Assembly (NCBI RefSeq): GCF_007896895.1
Contig: NZ_VOGW01000180.1
Span: forward strand, 1-37,157
Direction of reading: 5' to 3'
Length of the DNA: 37,157 nucleotides
From: Streptomyces misionensis
Lineage (GTDB): Bacteria > Actinomycetota > Actinomycetes > Streptomycetales > Streptomycetaceae
Under the pieces are notes generated by a model that was given only the letters and a program-made list of their open reading frames with translations, was not told the origin of the DNA and did not search any database. Every line of letters starts with the position of its first letter. Within the stretch, counting starts at the first letter, position 1. Of this stretch, positions 16,144 through 24,874 are shown in pieces. Position numbers and translations under genes: made by a program.

Positions 16144-18479
16144 CCGCCCCCGCGACCGGCCCGGTCCGCCGCCGGCTGACCGTGCACGGCACCGTGCAGG
16201 GGGTGGGATTCAGGCCGTATGTGCACCGCCTCGCCGGGGAACTGGGACTGGCCGGGTTCGTCGGCAACACCGGTGACGGGGTGCTGATCGAGGTCGAGGG
16301 CCCGTGGCAGGAGGTGGACCGCTTCTGCGCGGCGCTGGCCCACCGGCCCCCGCCGCTGGCCACGGTGACCCGTGTCGCCCACGAGGAGCTGCCCGCCGCG
16401 GGCGAGAGCGGGCCGTTCGCGATCCGCTCCACCGACCGGGCCGCCGGCCGCGCCCAGCTCCCGCCCGACACCGCGACCTGCGCCGACTGCCTGCGCGAAC
16501 TCGCCGACCCGGACGACCGCAGACACCGGCACCCGTTCGTCACCTGCACCCACTGCGGCCCCCGCTTCACCATCGCCACCGGCATGCCGTACGACCGCGT
16601 GGCGACCACCATGGCCGGCTTCCCGATGTGCCCCGACTGCGCCCGGGAGTACGGCGATCCCGCCGACCGGCGCTTCCACGCCCAGCCCGTCGCCTGCCCC
16701 CGCTGCGGCCCCCGCCTCACCCTCAGCGGCCCCGGTCTCCGCCCGGCGCGCGACGCGGACGCCCTCGCGGCGGCCCGGGAACTGCTCGCCGCCGGCCGGA
16801 TCGTCGCCGTCAAGGGGCTCGGCGGCTACCACCTGGCCTGCGACGCCACCGACCCCGAGGCCGTCGCCACGCTGCGCGCGCGCAAGGAGCGCGGTGGCAA
16901 GGCGTTCGCGGTGATGTGCGCCGACCTCGCCACCGCGGAGCGCATCGCGGTCCTCTCCGCCGCCGAGCGCGCCGCCCTGACCGGCCCGCGCCGCCCCATC
17001 GTGCTGCTGCGCCGCCGCACCCCGGCCGACGGGCTGCGGCCCGCCGACGGGGTCTGCCCGGGCAGCCCGCACATCGGCGTGCTGCTGCCCTACACCCCGG
17101 TGCACACCCTGCTGTTCGGGCTGCCCGGCGACCCGCCGGGGCCCCGGGTGCTGGTGATGACCAGCGGCAACCGTTCCGGCGAACCCATCGTCACCGACGA
17201 CGCCGAGGCCCGGAGCAGGCTGGCCGGGCTCGCCGACGCCTGGCTCGCCCACGACCGGCCCATCGCCTCGCCCTGCGACGACTCCCTGCTGCGGGTGCGC
17301 CCGGACGGCACCGAACAGGTGCTGCGCCGCTCGCGCGGCTACGTCCCCCGCGCGCTGCGGCTGCCGGTCGAGGTGCGGCCCGCGCTCGCGGTCGGCGGCG
17401 ATCTGAAGAACGTGCCGTGCCTCGGCGCGGGGGACCTGGCCTGGTTCGGGCCGCACATCGGCGACATGGGCGACCTCTCCACCCTGGAGGCGGCCGGCCG
17501 CGCCGAGCGGCAGCTGGTCCGCCTGACCAACGTCACCCCGGAACTGGTCGCCGCGGACCGGCACCCCGGCTACCACTCCACCGGCTGGGCCCGCCGGCGC
17601 GCCGGCGCCCGGCTGCCGCTGCGCCAGGTCCAGCACCACCACGCCCACATCGCCTCCGCCATGGCCGAGCACGGTCTCGACGGCACCACCCCGGTCATCG
17701 GCGTGGCCTTCGACGGCACCGGGTACGGCGACGACGGCACGGTGTGGGGCGGCGAGATCCTGCTCGCCGACTACACCGGCCACCGGCGCTTCGCCCACCT
17801 CGCCCCGGCCCCGCTGCCCGGCGGCGACGCGGGGGTGGCCAACCCCTGCCGGCTGGCCCTGTCCCGGCTGTGGGCCGCGGGCCTGCCCTGGGCGGCGGAC
17901 CTGCCCAGCGTCACCGCCTGCTCCGCGTCCGAACTCGATCTGCTGAAGCGGCAGTTGGAGCGGCAGGTGGCCTGCGTGCCCACGTCCAGCATGGGGCGGC
18001 TGTTCGACGCCGTGGCCTCCCTCGTCGGCCTGTGCCACCGCGCCGGGTACGAGGCGCAGGCCGCGCTGGAGCTGGAGGCGGCGGCTGCACGGGCGCGGGA
18101 CGCGGACGCGGTGGCCTACCCCTTCGGGCTCACCGCGGGCCGGGCGCTCGTCTGTGATCCCGCGCCGATGCTGCGGGCGTTGCTCGCCGACCGCCGCCGC
18201 GGCACCCCGGCCCCGGTGCTCGCGGCCCGCTTCCACCGGGGCGTGGCCCGGGCGGTCACCGAGATCTGCCGGCGGGCCCGCGGCGCGACCGGTCTGGGCA
18301 CGGTCGCCCTCACCGGCGGGGTGTTCGCCAACGCCCTGCTGGAGGAGAAGTGCTCCGCCCTGCTGCGGGCCGACGGCTTCACGGTCCTGCGGCACGGCGA
18401 AGTCCCGCCCAACGACGGCGGGTTGGCGCTCGGCCAGCTGATGGTCGCGGCCACCGCACCCCACCACGAGACGGAGTGA
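16140..18479 (+). CDS. hypF: HypF, carbamoyltransferase for the cyanide ligands
   Basis: A 779-aa protein, the usual length, with ATG at 16140 inside the hypB stop. Domains in order: acylphosphatase (residues 10-100, [18 protein letters not shown]); two zinc fingers (about 115-200: [16 protein letters not shown] and [16 protein letters not shown]); a YrdC-like carbamoyl-AMP-forming domain (about 205-390, [30 protein letters not shown]); and a Kae1-like carbamoyltransferase domain (about 400-775, with [15 protein letters not shown] and [21 protein letters not shown]). All catalytic motifs look intact. Known role: carbamoyl phosphate and ATP are used to carbamoylate the C-terminal cysteine of HypE, which is encoded downstream in the same operon. 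Confidence 0.97.
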   Translation: MTAPATGPVRRRLTVHGTVQGVGFRPYVHRLAGELGLAGFVGNTGDGVLIEVEGPWQEVDRFCAALAHRPPPLATVTRVAHEELPAAGESGPFAIRSTDRAAGRAQLPPDTATCADCLRELADPDDRRHRHPFVTCTHCGPRFTIATGMPYDRVATTMAGFPMCPDCAREYGDPADRRFHAQPVACPRCGPRLTLSGPGLRPARDADALAAARELLAAGRIVAVKGLGGYHLACDATDPEAVATLRARKERGGKAFAVMCADLATAERIAVLSAAERAALTGPRRPIVLLRRRTPADGLRPADGVCPGSPHIGVLLPYTPVHTLLFGLPGDPPGPRVLVMTSGNRSGEPIVTDDAEARSRLAGLADAWLAHDRPIASPCDDSLLRVRPDGTEQVLRRSRGYVPRALRLPVEVRPALAVGGDLKNVPCLGAGDLAWFGPHIGDMGDLSTLEAAGRAERQLVRLTNVTPELVAADRHPGYHSTGWARRRAGARLPLRQVQHHHAHIASAMAEHGLDGTTPVIGVAFDGTGYGDDGTVWGGEILLADYTGHRRFAHLAPAPLPGGDAGVANPCRLALSRLWAAGLPWAADLPSVTACSASELDLLKRQLERQVACVPTSSMGRLFDAVASLVGLCHRAGYEAQAALELEAAAARARDADAVAYPFGLTAGRALVCDPAPMLRALLADRRRGTPAPVLAARFHRGVARAVTEICRRARGATGLGTVALTGGVFANALLEEKCSALLRADGFTVLRHGEVPPNDGGLALGQLMVAATAPHHETE

Positions 18480-18482
18480 GCC

Positions 18483-18773
18483 ATGTGTCTGGCAGTGCCC
18501 GGCAAGGTCGTGTCCATCGACCACCAGGCCGACCCCCTCACCGGCGTGATCGACTTCGGCGGCGTCCGCAAGGAGGCCTGCCTGGAGTACCTGCCCGATG
18601 TGCGGGTCGGCGAGTACGTGATCGTGCACGTCGGCTTCGCGCTCCAGCGCCTGGACGAGGAGTCGGCCCGCGCCTCCCTGGAGCTGTTCGACCAACTCGG
18701 GCTGCTGGAAGAGGAGTTCGGGGACGCGTGGGAACAGGCCGCGCGCCAGGGGAGCGAGAGCGAGGTCCGGTGA
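18483..18773 (+). CDS. hypC: HypC, Fe(CN)2CO scaffold chaperone
   Basis: A 96-aa protein with the invariant start [13 protein letters not shown], whose Cys2 binds iron after removal of Met1, and the OB-like strands [41 protein letters not shown]. It starts 3 bases after hypF. Known role: with HypD it holds the iron while cyanide and CO are attached, then passes the unit to the large subunit. The C-terminal tail ([25 protein letters not shown]) is about 15 residues longer and more acidic than in short HypC proteins. It overlaps hypD by GTGA, implying coupled translation of the two partners. Confidence 0.96.
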   Translation: MCLAVPGKVVSIDHQADPLTGVIDFGGVRKEACLEYLPDVRVGEYVIVHVGFALQRLDEESARASLELFDQLGLLEEEFGDAWEQAARQGSESEVR

Positions 18774-19912
18774 AGTACATCGAGGAGTTCAACGACCCGG
18801 AGCGGGCGCGCAGGCTGCTGGACGAGATCCACGCCACGGCTACCCGCCCCTGGGCCCTGATGGAGGTCTGCGGCGGCCAGACCCACTCCATCATCCGGCA
18901 CGGTATCGACCAACTCCTGCCGGAACACGTCGAGTTGATCCACGGCCCCGGCTGCCCGGTGTGCGTCACCCCGCTGGAGGTCATCGACAAGGCCCTGGAG
19001 ATCGCCGTCCGTCCCGAGGTGATCTTCTGCTCGTTCGGGGACATGCTGCGGGTGCCCGGCACCGACCGGGACCTGTTCCGCGTCAAGGGCGAGGGCGGCG
19101 ACGTACGGGTGGTCTACTCGCCGCTCGACGCGCTCGAACTCGCCCGTAAGAACCCGGACCGCGAGGTCGTCTTCTTCGCCATCGGCTTCGAGACCACCGC
19201 CCCCGCCAACGCCATGGCCGTCCACCAGGCCCGCCGCCTCGGCCTCGCCAACTTCAGCCTGCTCGTCTCCCACGTCCGGGTCCCCCCGGCCATCGAGGCG
19301 ATCATGAGCGCGCCGAACTGCCGGGTGCAGGGCTTCCTCGCCGCCGGGCACGTGTGCAGCGTGATGGGCACCGCCGAGTACCCGGAACTGGCCGAACGGC
19401 ACCGCGTGCCGGTCGTCGTCACCGGCTTCGAGCCCCTCGACATCCTCGAAGGCATCCGGCGCGCCGTCCACCAGCTGGAGCGCGGCGAGCACCGGGTGGA
19501 GAACGCCTACCCCCGGGCCGTGCGCGACCAGGGCAACCCGGCGGCCCTGCGCATGCTGGAGGAGGTCTTCGAGGTCACCGACCGCAACTGGCGCGGCATC
19601 GGCCGCATCCCCGCCAGCGGCTGGCGGCTCGGCGACGCCTTCCGTGCCTACGACGCCGAGCACCGCTTCGACGTCGGCGGGATCCGGACCGAGGAGCCCG
19701 CGGTGTGCCGGGCCGGCGAGGTCCTGCAAGGCCTGATCAAGCCGACCGAGTGCGAGGCGTTCGGCACGGCCTGCACCCCGCGCACCCCGCTCGGCGCCAC
19801 CATGGTCTCCACCGAGGGCGCCTGCGCCGCCTACCACCTCTACCGCCGCATGAACGCCCCGGCACCGCAGGGATCGCGCGTCCCGCAGGAGGAGATGAAC
19901 CCCGTTGGCTGA
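18770..19912 (+). CDS. hypD: HypD, iron-sulfur scaffold for cyanide attachment
   Basis: A 380-aa protein starting with GTG at 18770 ([20 protein letters not shown]). It carries all conserved motifs: [22 protein letters not shown] with the redox and substrate cysteines, [26 protein letters not shown], and the [4Fe-4S] ligands in [29 protein letters not shown] near the C terminus. Known role: it accepts cyanide from HypE and builds Fe(CN)2CO with HypC. The last 20 residues include an AGGAGG that acts as the ribosome site for hypE. The stop lies 8 bases inside hypE. Confidence 0.96.
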   Translation: MKYIEEFNDPERARRLLDEIHATATRPWALMEVCGGQTHSIIRHGIDQLLPEHVELIHGPGCPVCVTPLEVIDKALEIAVRPEVIFCSFGDMLRVPGTDRDLFRVKGEGGDVRVVYSPLDALELARKNPDREVVFFAIGFETTAPANAMAVHQARRLGLANFSLLVSHVRVPPAIEAIMSAPNCRVQGFLAAGHVCSVMGTAEYPELAERHRVPVVVTGFEPLDILEGIRRAVHQLERGEHRVENAYPRAVRDQGNPAALRMLEEVFEVTDRNWRGIGRIPASGWRLGDAFRAYDAEHRFDVGGIRTEEPAVCRAGEVLQGLIKPTECEAFGTACTPRTPLGATMVSTEGACAAYHLYRRMNAPAPQGSRVPQEEMNPVG

Positions 19913-21005
19913 CCTCGCCGCCCCCGACACCGCCCCGGACACGGCCGCCGACGCCGCCGTCGACCCGGCGAACTGGACCTGCCCCGCCCCCCTGCGCGAC
20001 CAGCCGGTCGTCGTGATGGGCCACGGCGGCGGCGGTGCCCTCTCCGCCGAGCTGATCGAACAGGTCTTCGCCCCGGCCTACGGCAACCCCACCCTCGCCG
20101 CCCTCACGGACTCCGCGGTGTGCGAGCTCGGCGGCGCCCGGCTGGCCTTCTCCACCGACTCCTACGTCGTACGACCGCTGTTCTTCCCCGGCGGCAGCCT
20201 CGGCGACCTCGCCGTCAACGGCACCGTCAACGACCTCGCCATGAGCGGCGCCCGGCCCGCCTTCCTGTCCACCGCCTTCGTGCTGGAGGAGGGCGTGGAA
20301 CTGGCCGTGGTCGAGCGGATCGCCCGCGCGGTCGGCGCCGCCGCCGAGGCCGCGGGCGTCCTCGTGGCCACCGGGGACACCAAGGTGGTCGAGTCCGGCC
20401 ACGGCGACGGCGTCTACGTCACCACCGCCGGCATCGGCCTGGTCCCCGACGGCGTCGACATCCGACCGCAGCGTGCCCGGCCCGGCGACGCGATCATCGT
20501 CAGCGGCCCGATCGGCCTGCACGGCGTGGCCGTGATGAGCGTGCGCGAGGGCCTGGAGTTCGGAGTCGGGATCACCTCCGACACCGCACCGCTGGCCGGG
20601 CTGGTCGCGGCCATGCTGGAGGTCACCAAGGACATCCACGTGCTGCGCGACCCCACGCGCGGCGGCCTCGGCGCCTCCCTGAACGAGATCGCCCGCGCCT
20701 CCGGCACCGGGGTCCGGCTGCGCGACCGGGCCGTGCCGGTGCCCGAGGAGGTCGCTAACGCCTGCGGCTTCCTCGGCCTGGACCCGCTGTACGTCGCCAA
20801 CGAGGGCCGGCTCGTCGCCTTCGTGCCGCCGGAGCACGCCGAGGCGGTGCTCGCCGCGATGCGGGCCCACCCGCAGGGCACCGGCGCGGCGCTGATCGGG
20901 GAGTGCGTGGCGGACCACCCCGGCATGGTCGTCGTCGCCACCGGCCTCGGCGGTACCCGGGTCGTCGACCTGCCGCTGGGGGAGCAGCTGCCCCGCATCT
21001 GCTGA
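19905..21005 (+). CDS. hypE: HypE, thiocyanate-forming dehydratase
   Basis: A 366-aa protein. The chosen start is TTG at 19905, since AGGAGG (19888-19893) is well placed and no ATG or GTG is near. The first 30 residues are an Ala/Asp-rich extension compared with typical HypE. The PurM-like core is clear: [79 protein letters not shown]-type strand, [29 protein letters not shown]. The C terminus is PRIC, whose cysteine is carbamoylated by HypF and dehydrated with ATP to the thiocyanate that supplies CN to iron. Last gene of the + strand operon, followed by a perfect palindrome. Confidence 0.96.
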   Translation: MADLAAPDTAPDTAADAAVDPANWTCPAPLRDQPVVVMGHGGGGALSAELIEQVFAPAYGNPTLAALTDSAVCELGGARLAFSTDSYVVRPLFFPGGSLGDLAVNGTVNDLAMSGARPAFLSTAFVLEEGVELAVVERIARAVGAAAEAAGVLVATGDTKVVESGHGDGVYVTTAGIGLVPDGVDIRPQRARPGDAIIVSGPIGLHGVAVMSVREGLEFGVGITSDTAPLAGLVAAMLEVTKDIHVLRDPTRGGLGASLNEIARASGTGVRLRDRAVPVPEEVANACGFLGLDPLYVANEGRLVAFVPPEHAEAVLAAMRAHPQGTGAALIGECVADHPGMVVVATGLGGTRVVDLPLGEQLPRIC

Positions 21006-21015
21006 CCCCACGACG

Positions 21016-21053
21016 CATGAGTACGGCCCCGCCGCGGCGGGGCCGTACTCATG
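21016..21053. terminator. 38-bp perfect palindrome between hypE and hypA
   Basis: The whole stretch 21016-21053 is its own reverse complement, with the centre between 21034 and 21035 inside CCGCGG. It can fold as a hairpin of about 17 bp with a minimal loop on either strand. It begins 11 bases after the hypE stop and ends 9 bases before the hypA stop, so it is a bidirectional terminator for the two convergent hydrogenase operons. Confidence 0.9.
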
Positions 21054-21062
21054 TCCGGGCGC

Positions 21063-21404
21063 TCATGCCGCCACGCCCGTGATCTCCAGCTCGCGTCCGC
21101 TGCGCAGCTCCCGCGAGGGACGGTCGCAGTGCGGGCACCAGAAGAACGGCGGCATGCCGACCGCGAACTCCTCGGCACAGCCGCCGCACCAGGCCAGCGC
21201 GGGCACCGCCTCCACCACCAGCCGGGCCCCGGCGAGCGCCGTGCCGTCACGGGCCACCTCGAAGGCGAAGTGCAGCGCGTCCGGCACCACCCCGGCCAGC
21301 TCACCGACACGGACGGTCACCGCGGACACCCGGTCCGCACCGTCCTCGCGGGCGATCCGTTCGGCCTGCTCCACGATCGCCGTCGCGATCGACAGTTCGT
21401 GCAC
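21063..21404 (-). CDS. hypA: HypA, nickel metallochaperone
   Basis: A 113-aa protein. GTG at 21404 is chosen because the family must begin M-H-E, with His2 binding nickel: (V)HELSIATAIVEQAERIA. The helix-strand core VSAVTVRVGELAGVVPDALHFAFEVA is followed by the structural zinc site WCGGCAEEF-15-WCPHCDRPS with two CxxC pairs. Known role: with HypB it loads nickel into the large subunit. Unlike hypB, F, C, D and E, it sits at the far end of the opposite-strand structural operon. The upstream frame to 21599 reads antisense-like residues and is not part of it. The ribosome site (TAAGG) is weak, so translation may depend on the gene just upstream, whose stop is 8 bases before its start. Confidence 0.95.
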   Translation of the reverse strand: MHELSIATAIVEQAERIAREDGADRVSAVTVRVGELAGVVPDALHFAFEVARDGTALAGARLVVEAVPALAWCGGCAEEFAVGMPPFFWCPHCDRPSRELRSGRELEITGVAA

Positions 21405-21412
21405 GGCGCGCC

Positions 21413-21607
21413 TTACGGGTAGCGGCGGTTCGCGCCCGGCCCGCCGGTCATCCGGAAGATCCGCAACTCCCGCATGATGCCCGGGAGTTCCTTGATCACG
21501 AGGGCCGTGATCACCCCGCCGGCCAGCGCGGCCTGGAGCAGCAGCAACTGCCGTCCGGACATCCCCGCTCGCCTGCGCCTTCGCCTGCTGCTTCTGCACT
21601 CACTCAT
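21413..21607 (-). CDS. Small single-pass membrane protein in the hydrogenase operon
   Basis: The start is uncertain. ATG 21607 (64 aa, with GGAAAG upstream) is listed. ATG 21631 overlaps the previous stop as ATGA, and ATG 21562 would give a 49-aa protein. From 21607 the product has a very basic start (SSRRRRRRAG), then a membrane helix (QLLLLQAALAGGVITALVI) and the end segment KELPGIMRELRIFRMTGG. The helix followed by VIKELPGI-x-R-x-LRIxRM recalls a group of short Streptomyces membrane proteins (I think DUF6893, not verified). Its place between the accessory genes and hypA suggests a membrane anchor or assembly factor for the otherwise soluble hydrogenase (inference). Confidence 0.65.
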   Translation of the reverse strand: MSECRSSRRRRRRAGMSGRQLLLLQAALAGGVITALVIKELPGIMRELRIFRMTGGPGANRRYP

Positions 21608-21627
21608 GGCGGTCACTTTCCGTTCTC

Positions 21628-21834
21628 TCATCCCGGCGAGATGTTCGGCATGTCCTCCACCAGCGCGTCATGCCGCTTCCAGTGGATCCCGGTGGAGCGG
21701 CGCGCGTCGGAGCTGCCGTCCCGGTGGTGCCCGGTCTGCTCCTGGTACGGCCCCTTGTTGCCCTGGTGCAGCCCGGGTACATGACTCGGCGTGTCGGGCT
21801 TCGCCTGGGGGCGGCCCACTCGGATGGTGCCCAT
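21628..21834 (-). CDS. 68-aa polar protein in the hydrogenase operon
   Basis: ATG at 21834 with AAGGAG 8 bases upstream, 20 bases after the stop of the Cys-rich gene. The product (MGTIRVGRPQAKPDTPSHVPG at the start, then HQGNKGPYQEQTGHH, DARRSTGIHWKRHD and VEDMPNISPG) is rich in His, Pro, Gly and charged residues. It has no hydrophobic core, so it is probably disordered alone. RSTGI followed by a basic stretch and MPN-x-SP near the end is a pattern I recall in small unnamed bacterial proteins, but I cannot name a family. Six histidines could bind nickel or iron. Position suggests a maturation or partner peptide for the hydrogenase (inference). Confidence 0.7.
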   Translation of the reverse strand: MGTIRVGRPQAKPDTPSHVPGLHQGNKGPYQEQTGHHRDGSSDARRSTGIHWKRHDALVEDMPNISPG

Positions 21835-21854
21835 GTCCGATCTCCTTCCCGGTC

Positions 21855-22451
21855 CTACGACCGTTCGGTCAGGTCCCCGAAGAACCGTTCTACGGCCGAC
21901 CAGACCCGTCCGCCACCGGAGAGGCCCCGCCACTCGCGGCGGACCACGGCGGTCATCCGGTAGCAGTCGTCGACCGGCACGATCCAGTGCTCGTCCAGGC
22001 CGCGCACGGTGTTCACCAGCAGGGCCTCCACGTCGGGCGTCATGGCGGCCAGCTGCGGCACCGTGGCGGCCAGCTCCCGCCAGGCCGCCGCGTCCACCTC
22101 CCAGCGCATCGCCCCGGCCGGGCTCGGCCCCTGCGCGGTGACCGAGCCGTCGGAGCGCGGCACGAAGAACACCAGGCCCACCGGGACGCCCAGCACCGCC
22201 GTGTCGACCCGGGGCAGCCGCAGCCGGCGCCGGGGCACCAGCCGGTAGCGGCCCTCGCCCGCCGCGCCGTCCGCGAACAGCACCGAGCAGGGGCCGCACA
22301 CGCACCGCACCTCGGCGGCCCCGGTGTCGTACAGATGCGGGTGCTCCGCGGCCACCCGGGCCGCGCACAGCTCGCACCGCTCGGTCTCCGCCGTGGCCGC
22401 GCGCTCCGCGGCGGAACGGACGACCCGGGCGAGCGCGCCGTCCGCGCTCAC
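21855..22451 (-). CDS. Cys-rich accessory protein of the hydrogenase operon (DUF5947-like)
   Basis: A 198-aa protein. GTG at 22451 overlaps the NifU-like stop in a GTGA junction and follows GGAGG. Near the N terminus are two cysteine clusters, RCELC and, 20 residues later, VRCVCGPCSVLF, giving CxxC plus CxCxxC. The intervening HPHLYDTGAAE is typical of what I remember as DUF5947, an actinobacterial family seen in hydrogenase loci (not verified). The rest alternates beta strands (RYRLVPRRRLRLPRVD, VGLVFFVPRSDGSVTA) and ends in a conserved-looking EHWIVPVDDCYRMTAVVRREWRGLSGG. The five cysteines could bind an iron-sulfur cluster or zinc. A role in electron transfer or subunit assembly is an inference from operon position. 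Confidence 0.8.
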   Translation of the reverse strand: MSADGALARVVRSAAERAATAETERCELCAARVAAEHPHLYDTGAAEVRCVCGPCSVLFADGAAGEGRYRLVPRRRLRLPRVDTAVLGVPVGLVFFVPRSDGSVTAQGPSPAGAMRWEVDAAAWRELAATVPQLAAMTPDVEALLVNTVRGLDEHWIVPVDDCYRMTAVVRREWRGLSGGGRVWSAVERFFGDLTERS

Positions 22452-23014
22452 CGGGCCTCCTGCGGCACGGCCCGCCTGACGGTGCTCAGGGGCACGAACG
22501 CGGGAGCCCGCCCGCGCTCCTCGCCGCCCGGCACGATCTCCACGTCGGTCAGCTCGGGCGCGACGGCCAGCACGGCCGCCCGGACCGCCGCCACGATGTC
22601 CGCGGAACCGCCCCCGCAGCCGCCGCCGCAGCCACCCCCGGAGCCGCCGGAATCGAGCCGCACCCGCGCCACGTCGCCCTCGACGCCGGCCCATGCCAGG
22701 TCGCCGCCGCGCTCGCGCACCGCGGGCCGCAGCCGCTCCACGGCACGGGCGGCCCGGTCCTCCGGGGGCTCCGGGTGGATGCCGTGCAGCACCATGAGGT
22801 GCGCGACCAGTTCGTCACCGGCCAGCCGCCGCCACAGCCGCTCGTCCGCGCCGTCCACCACCCGGGCCAGGGCCTCGCCGTAGACCTCGGTCAGCAGCCG
22901 CACCGCCTCCAGGGCCGGGCCGGGCGCGGACTCCAGCGCGGCCAGCGCCTCGTCCAGCCGCGCGAGCCGTGCCTCCACCGCCTGGTCCGCCAGCCGCTCG
23001 GCGGCCTCAGGCAT
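22448..23014 (-). CDS. NifU C-terminal-domain-like protein with a glycine-expanded cysteine loop
   Basis: A 188-aa protein whose ATG at 23014 lies 8 bases inside the large-subunit gene. The N-terminal 100 residues are helical (RLARLDEALAALESAPGPALEAVRLLTEVYGEALARVV). The second half follows the NifU/NfuA scaffold: HPEPPEDRAARAVERLRPAVRERGGDLAWAGVEGDVARVRL, a Gly/Cys loop, then ADIVAAVRAAVLAVAPELTDVEIV. Where NifU proteins have CxxCP, this one has GGGCGGGCGGGS, a CxxxC embedded in glycines. Known role of the domain: carrying a transient [4Fe-4S] cluster between subunits. Cotranscription suggests it serves the small-subunit clusters or electron transfer (inference). Confidence 0.85.
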   Translation of the reverse strand: MPEAAERLADQAVEARLARLDEALAALESAPGPALEAVRLLTEVYGEALARVVDGADERLWRRLAGDELVAHLMVLHGIHPEPPEDRAARAVERLRPAVRERGGDLAWAGVEGDVARVRLDSGGSGGGCGGGCGGGSADIVAAVRAAVLAVAPELTDVEIVPGGEERGRAPAFVPLSTVRRAVPQEAR

Positions 23015-24800
23015 GGCTCGCCCCGTACGTCGGCGAGTGCACGGTGGTCAGGGTCTTGCCCTTGCCCATGTACATGTGCACCCCGCACGGCAGACAGGGG
23101 TCGAAGCTGCGCACCGTGCGCATGATGTCGACGCCCTTGAAGTCGTCCGGCCCGTTCTCCTCGAAGACCGGCTGGCCCTGCACCGCGTCCTCGTAGGGGC
23201 CCGGCGTGCCGTAGATGTCGCGGGGACTGGCGTTCCACGGAGTCGGCGGGTACGGGTGGTAGTTGGCGATCTTCTTGTCCCGGATCACCAGGTGATGCGA
23301 GAGGACCCCGCGCACCGCCTCGTGGAAGCCGCAGCCGATCGACTCGTCCGGCACCTCGAAGTTCTCGTACACCTTGGTGTCGCCGCTGCGCATCATCCCC
23401 ATGGCCTCCTCCAGGAACTGGAGCGCCATGGCGGCGGCGTAGGCGATGAAGTACGGCCGGGCACGGTCGCGTTCGAGGGTGTTGCTCCACTTCGGGATGC
23501 GCCACTCCAGGGTGGTCTCCGGCAGTTGCTCGCCCTTGGGCAGGGTGATGCGGATGCCACCGCCGGTCGCCTTGACGTACGGCGTGTCCACCAGGCCGCT
23601 CAGCGCGGTCGACCACAGCCGGGCCAGCGGGCCGCCGCCGGTGTCCAGGGCGAGGTGCTCGCCGGTCTCCGGGTGGTACCAGCGCGGGCTCATCACCCAG
23701 CTGTAGTTGCCCTCGAAGTCCCGCTTCTGCGGGACCGGCACCGTGGTCTGGTTCCACGGGTGACGCATGTCGATCGGGTTGCCCAGCGGGTCGTGGGTGA
23801 CGAACGGCTCCTCGTTCACCCAGTCCTCGTAGAAGGAGCTGCCCAGCATGATGCGCAGCCCGAGGTTGATGTCGATCAGGTTGTTGGTGACCAGCCTGCC
23901 GTCCACGACGACGCCGGGGGTGACGTACATCGCTTTGCCCCACTCGTTCATGGTGGCGTAGCGGTAGTCGACCACGTCCGGGTTCTGGAACGCGCCCCAG
24001 CAGCCCAGCAGGATGCGACGCCTGCCGACCTCCTCGTAGCCCGGCAGGGCCTCGTAGAAGAAGTCGAAGACGTCGTCGTTCATCGCCACCGCCTTCTTCA
24101 CGAAGTCGATGACGCGCATCAGCCGGCTGAGGTAGTCGGTGAAGGTGTTGGGCTGCGGCATCGTGCCGACGCCGCCCGGGTACAGCGTGGAGGGGTGCAC
24201 ATGGCGCCCCTCCATCAGGCAGAACATCTCCCGGGTGATCCGGCTGACCTTCAGCGCCTCCTTGTAGACCTCGCCCTCGAAGGGGTTGAAGGCCTTCATG
24301 ATCTCGGCGATGGTGCGGTAGCCGTGCACGTCGCCGCGGGGTGCGTCGGTGCGCTCGGCGCGGGCCAGCACACCGGGGTTGGTGGCCTTGACCATCGCCT
24401 CGCAGAAGTCCACGAAGACCAGGTTGTCCTGGAAGATGGTGTGGTCGAAGATGTACTCCGCCGCCTCGCCCAGGTTGGTGATGTGCTCGGCCAGCTTCGG
24501 CGGCTTGACCCCGTAGGCCATCTGCTGGGCGTAGTTGGAGCAGGTGGTGTGGTTGTCGCCGCAGATGCCGCAGATCCGTGAGGTGATGAACCCGGCGTCG
24601 CGCGGGTCCTTGCCCTTCATGAACACCGAGTAGCCGCGGAACAGCGACGAGGTGCTGTGGCACTCCACGACCTCACGGTTGGCGAAGTCGATCTTCGTGT
24701 AGATGCCCAGGTTGCCGATGATCCGGGTGATCGGATCCCAGGACATGTCCACGAGCTGGGCGGGTTTGCGTCCTGCGGCCCGCGATTCGGTGGTGGTCAT
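23007..24800 (-). CDS. hhyL: [NiFe]-hydrogenase large subunit, group 1h-like
   Basis: A 597-aa protein starting at MTTTESRAAGRKPAQLVDMSWDPITRI. The nickel-iron ligands are in place: L1 motif RICGICGDNH (Cys77, Cys80) and L2 motif DPCLPCGVH (Cys569, Cys572). The 22 residues after His575 (MYMGKGKT to GASHA) should be removed by the maturation protease. CGICGDNH, the long insertions, and the partner small subunit with a CxxD site match the actinobacterial high-affinity group 1h. Known for the group: oxidation of trace atmospheric hydrogen in air during starvation or sporulation. It is separated from the small subunit by 74 bp, and its end overlaps the NifU-like gene. No truncation or frameshift is seen. 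Confidence 0.95.
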   Translation of the reverse strand: MTTTESRAAGRKPAQLVDMSWDPITRIIGNLGIYTKIDFANREVVECHSTSSLFRGYSVFMKGKDPRDAGFITSRICGICGDNHTTCSNYAQQMAYGVKPPKLAEHITNLGEAAEYIFDHTIFQDNLVFVDFCEAMVKATNPGVLARAERTDAPRGDVHGYRTIAEIMKAFNPFEGEVYKEALKVSRITREMFCLMEGRHVHPSTLYPGGVGTMPQPNTFTDYLSRLMRVIDFVKKAVAMNDDVFDFFYEALPGYEEVGRRRILLGCWGAFQNPDVVDYRYATMNEWGKAMYVTPGVVVDGRLVTNNLIDINLGLRIMLGSSFYEDWVNEEPFVTHDPLGNPIDMRHPWNQTTVPVPQKRDFEGNYSWVMSPRWYHPETGEHLALDTGGGPLARLWSTALSGLVDTPYVKATGGGIRITLPKGEQLPETTLEWRIPKWSNTLERDRARPYFIAYAAAMALQFLEEAMGMMRSGDTKVYENFEVPDESIGCGFHEAVRGVLSHHLVIRDKKIANYHPYPPTPWNASPRDIYGTPGPYEDAVQGQPVFEENGPDDFKGVDIMRTVRSFDPCLPCGVHMYMGKGKTLTTVHSPTYGASHA

Positions 24801-24874
24801 CTGCGGTTCTGTCCCTCGCTGTTCGGGTCGGGCGGATCGGTGGCAGGGCGGTGGCGGGGCGGGAGGCGCCGGCC

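Noticed and set aside
15711..18695. A 994-codon open frame on the - strand across hypB, hypF and hypC
   Set aside because: It is antisense to well-supported hyp genes. Its composition (long runs of Gly, Ala, Val, Arg, Asp without any fold pattern) is what high third-position GC produces on the opposite strand.
21405..21599. Longer HypA starting at 21599
   Set aside because: The extension is shadow sequence of the small membrane protein gene. HypA must begin with Met-His-Glu, which fits GTG 21404.
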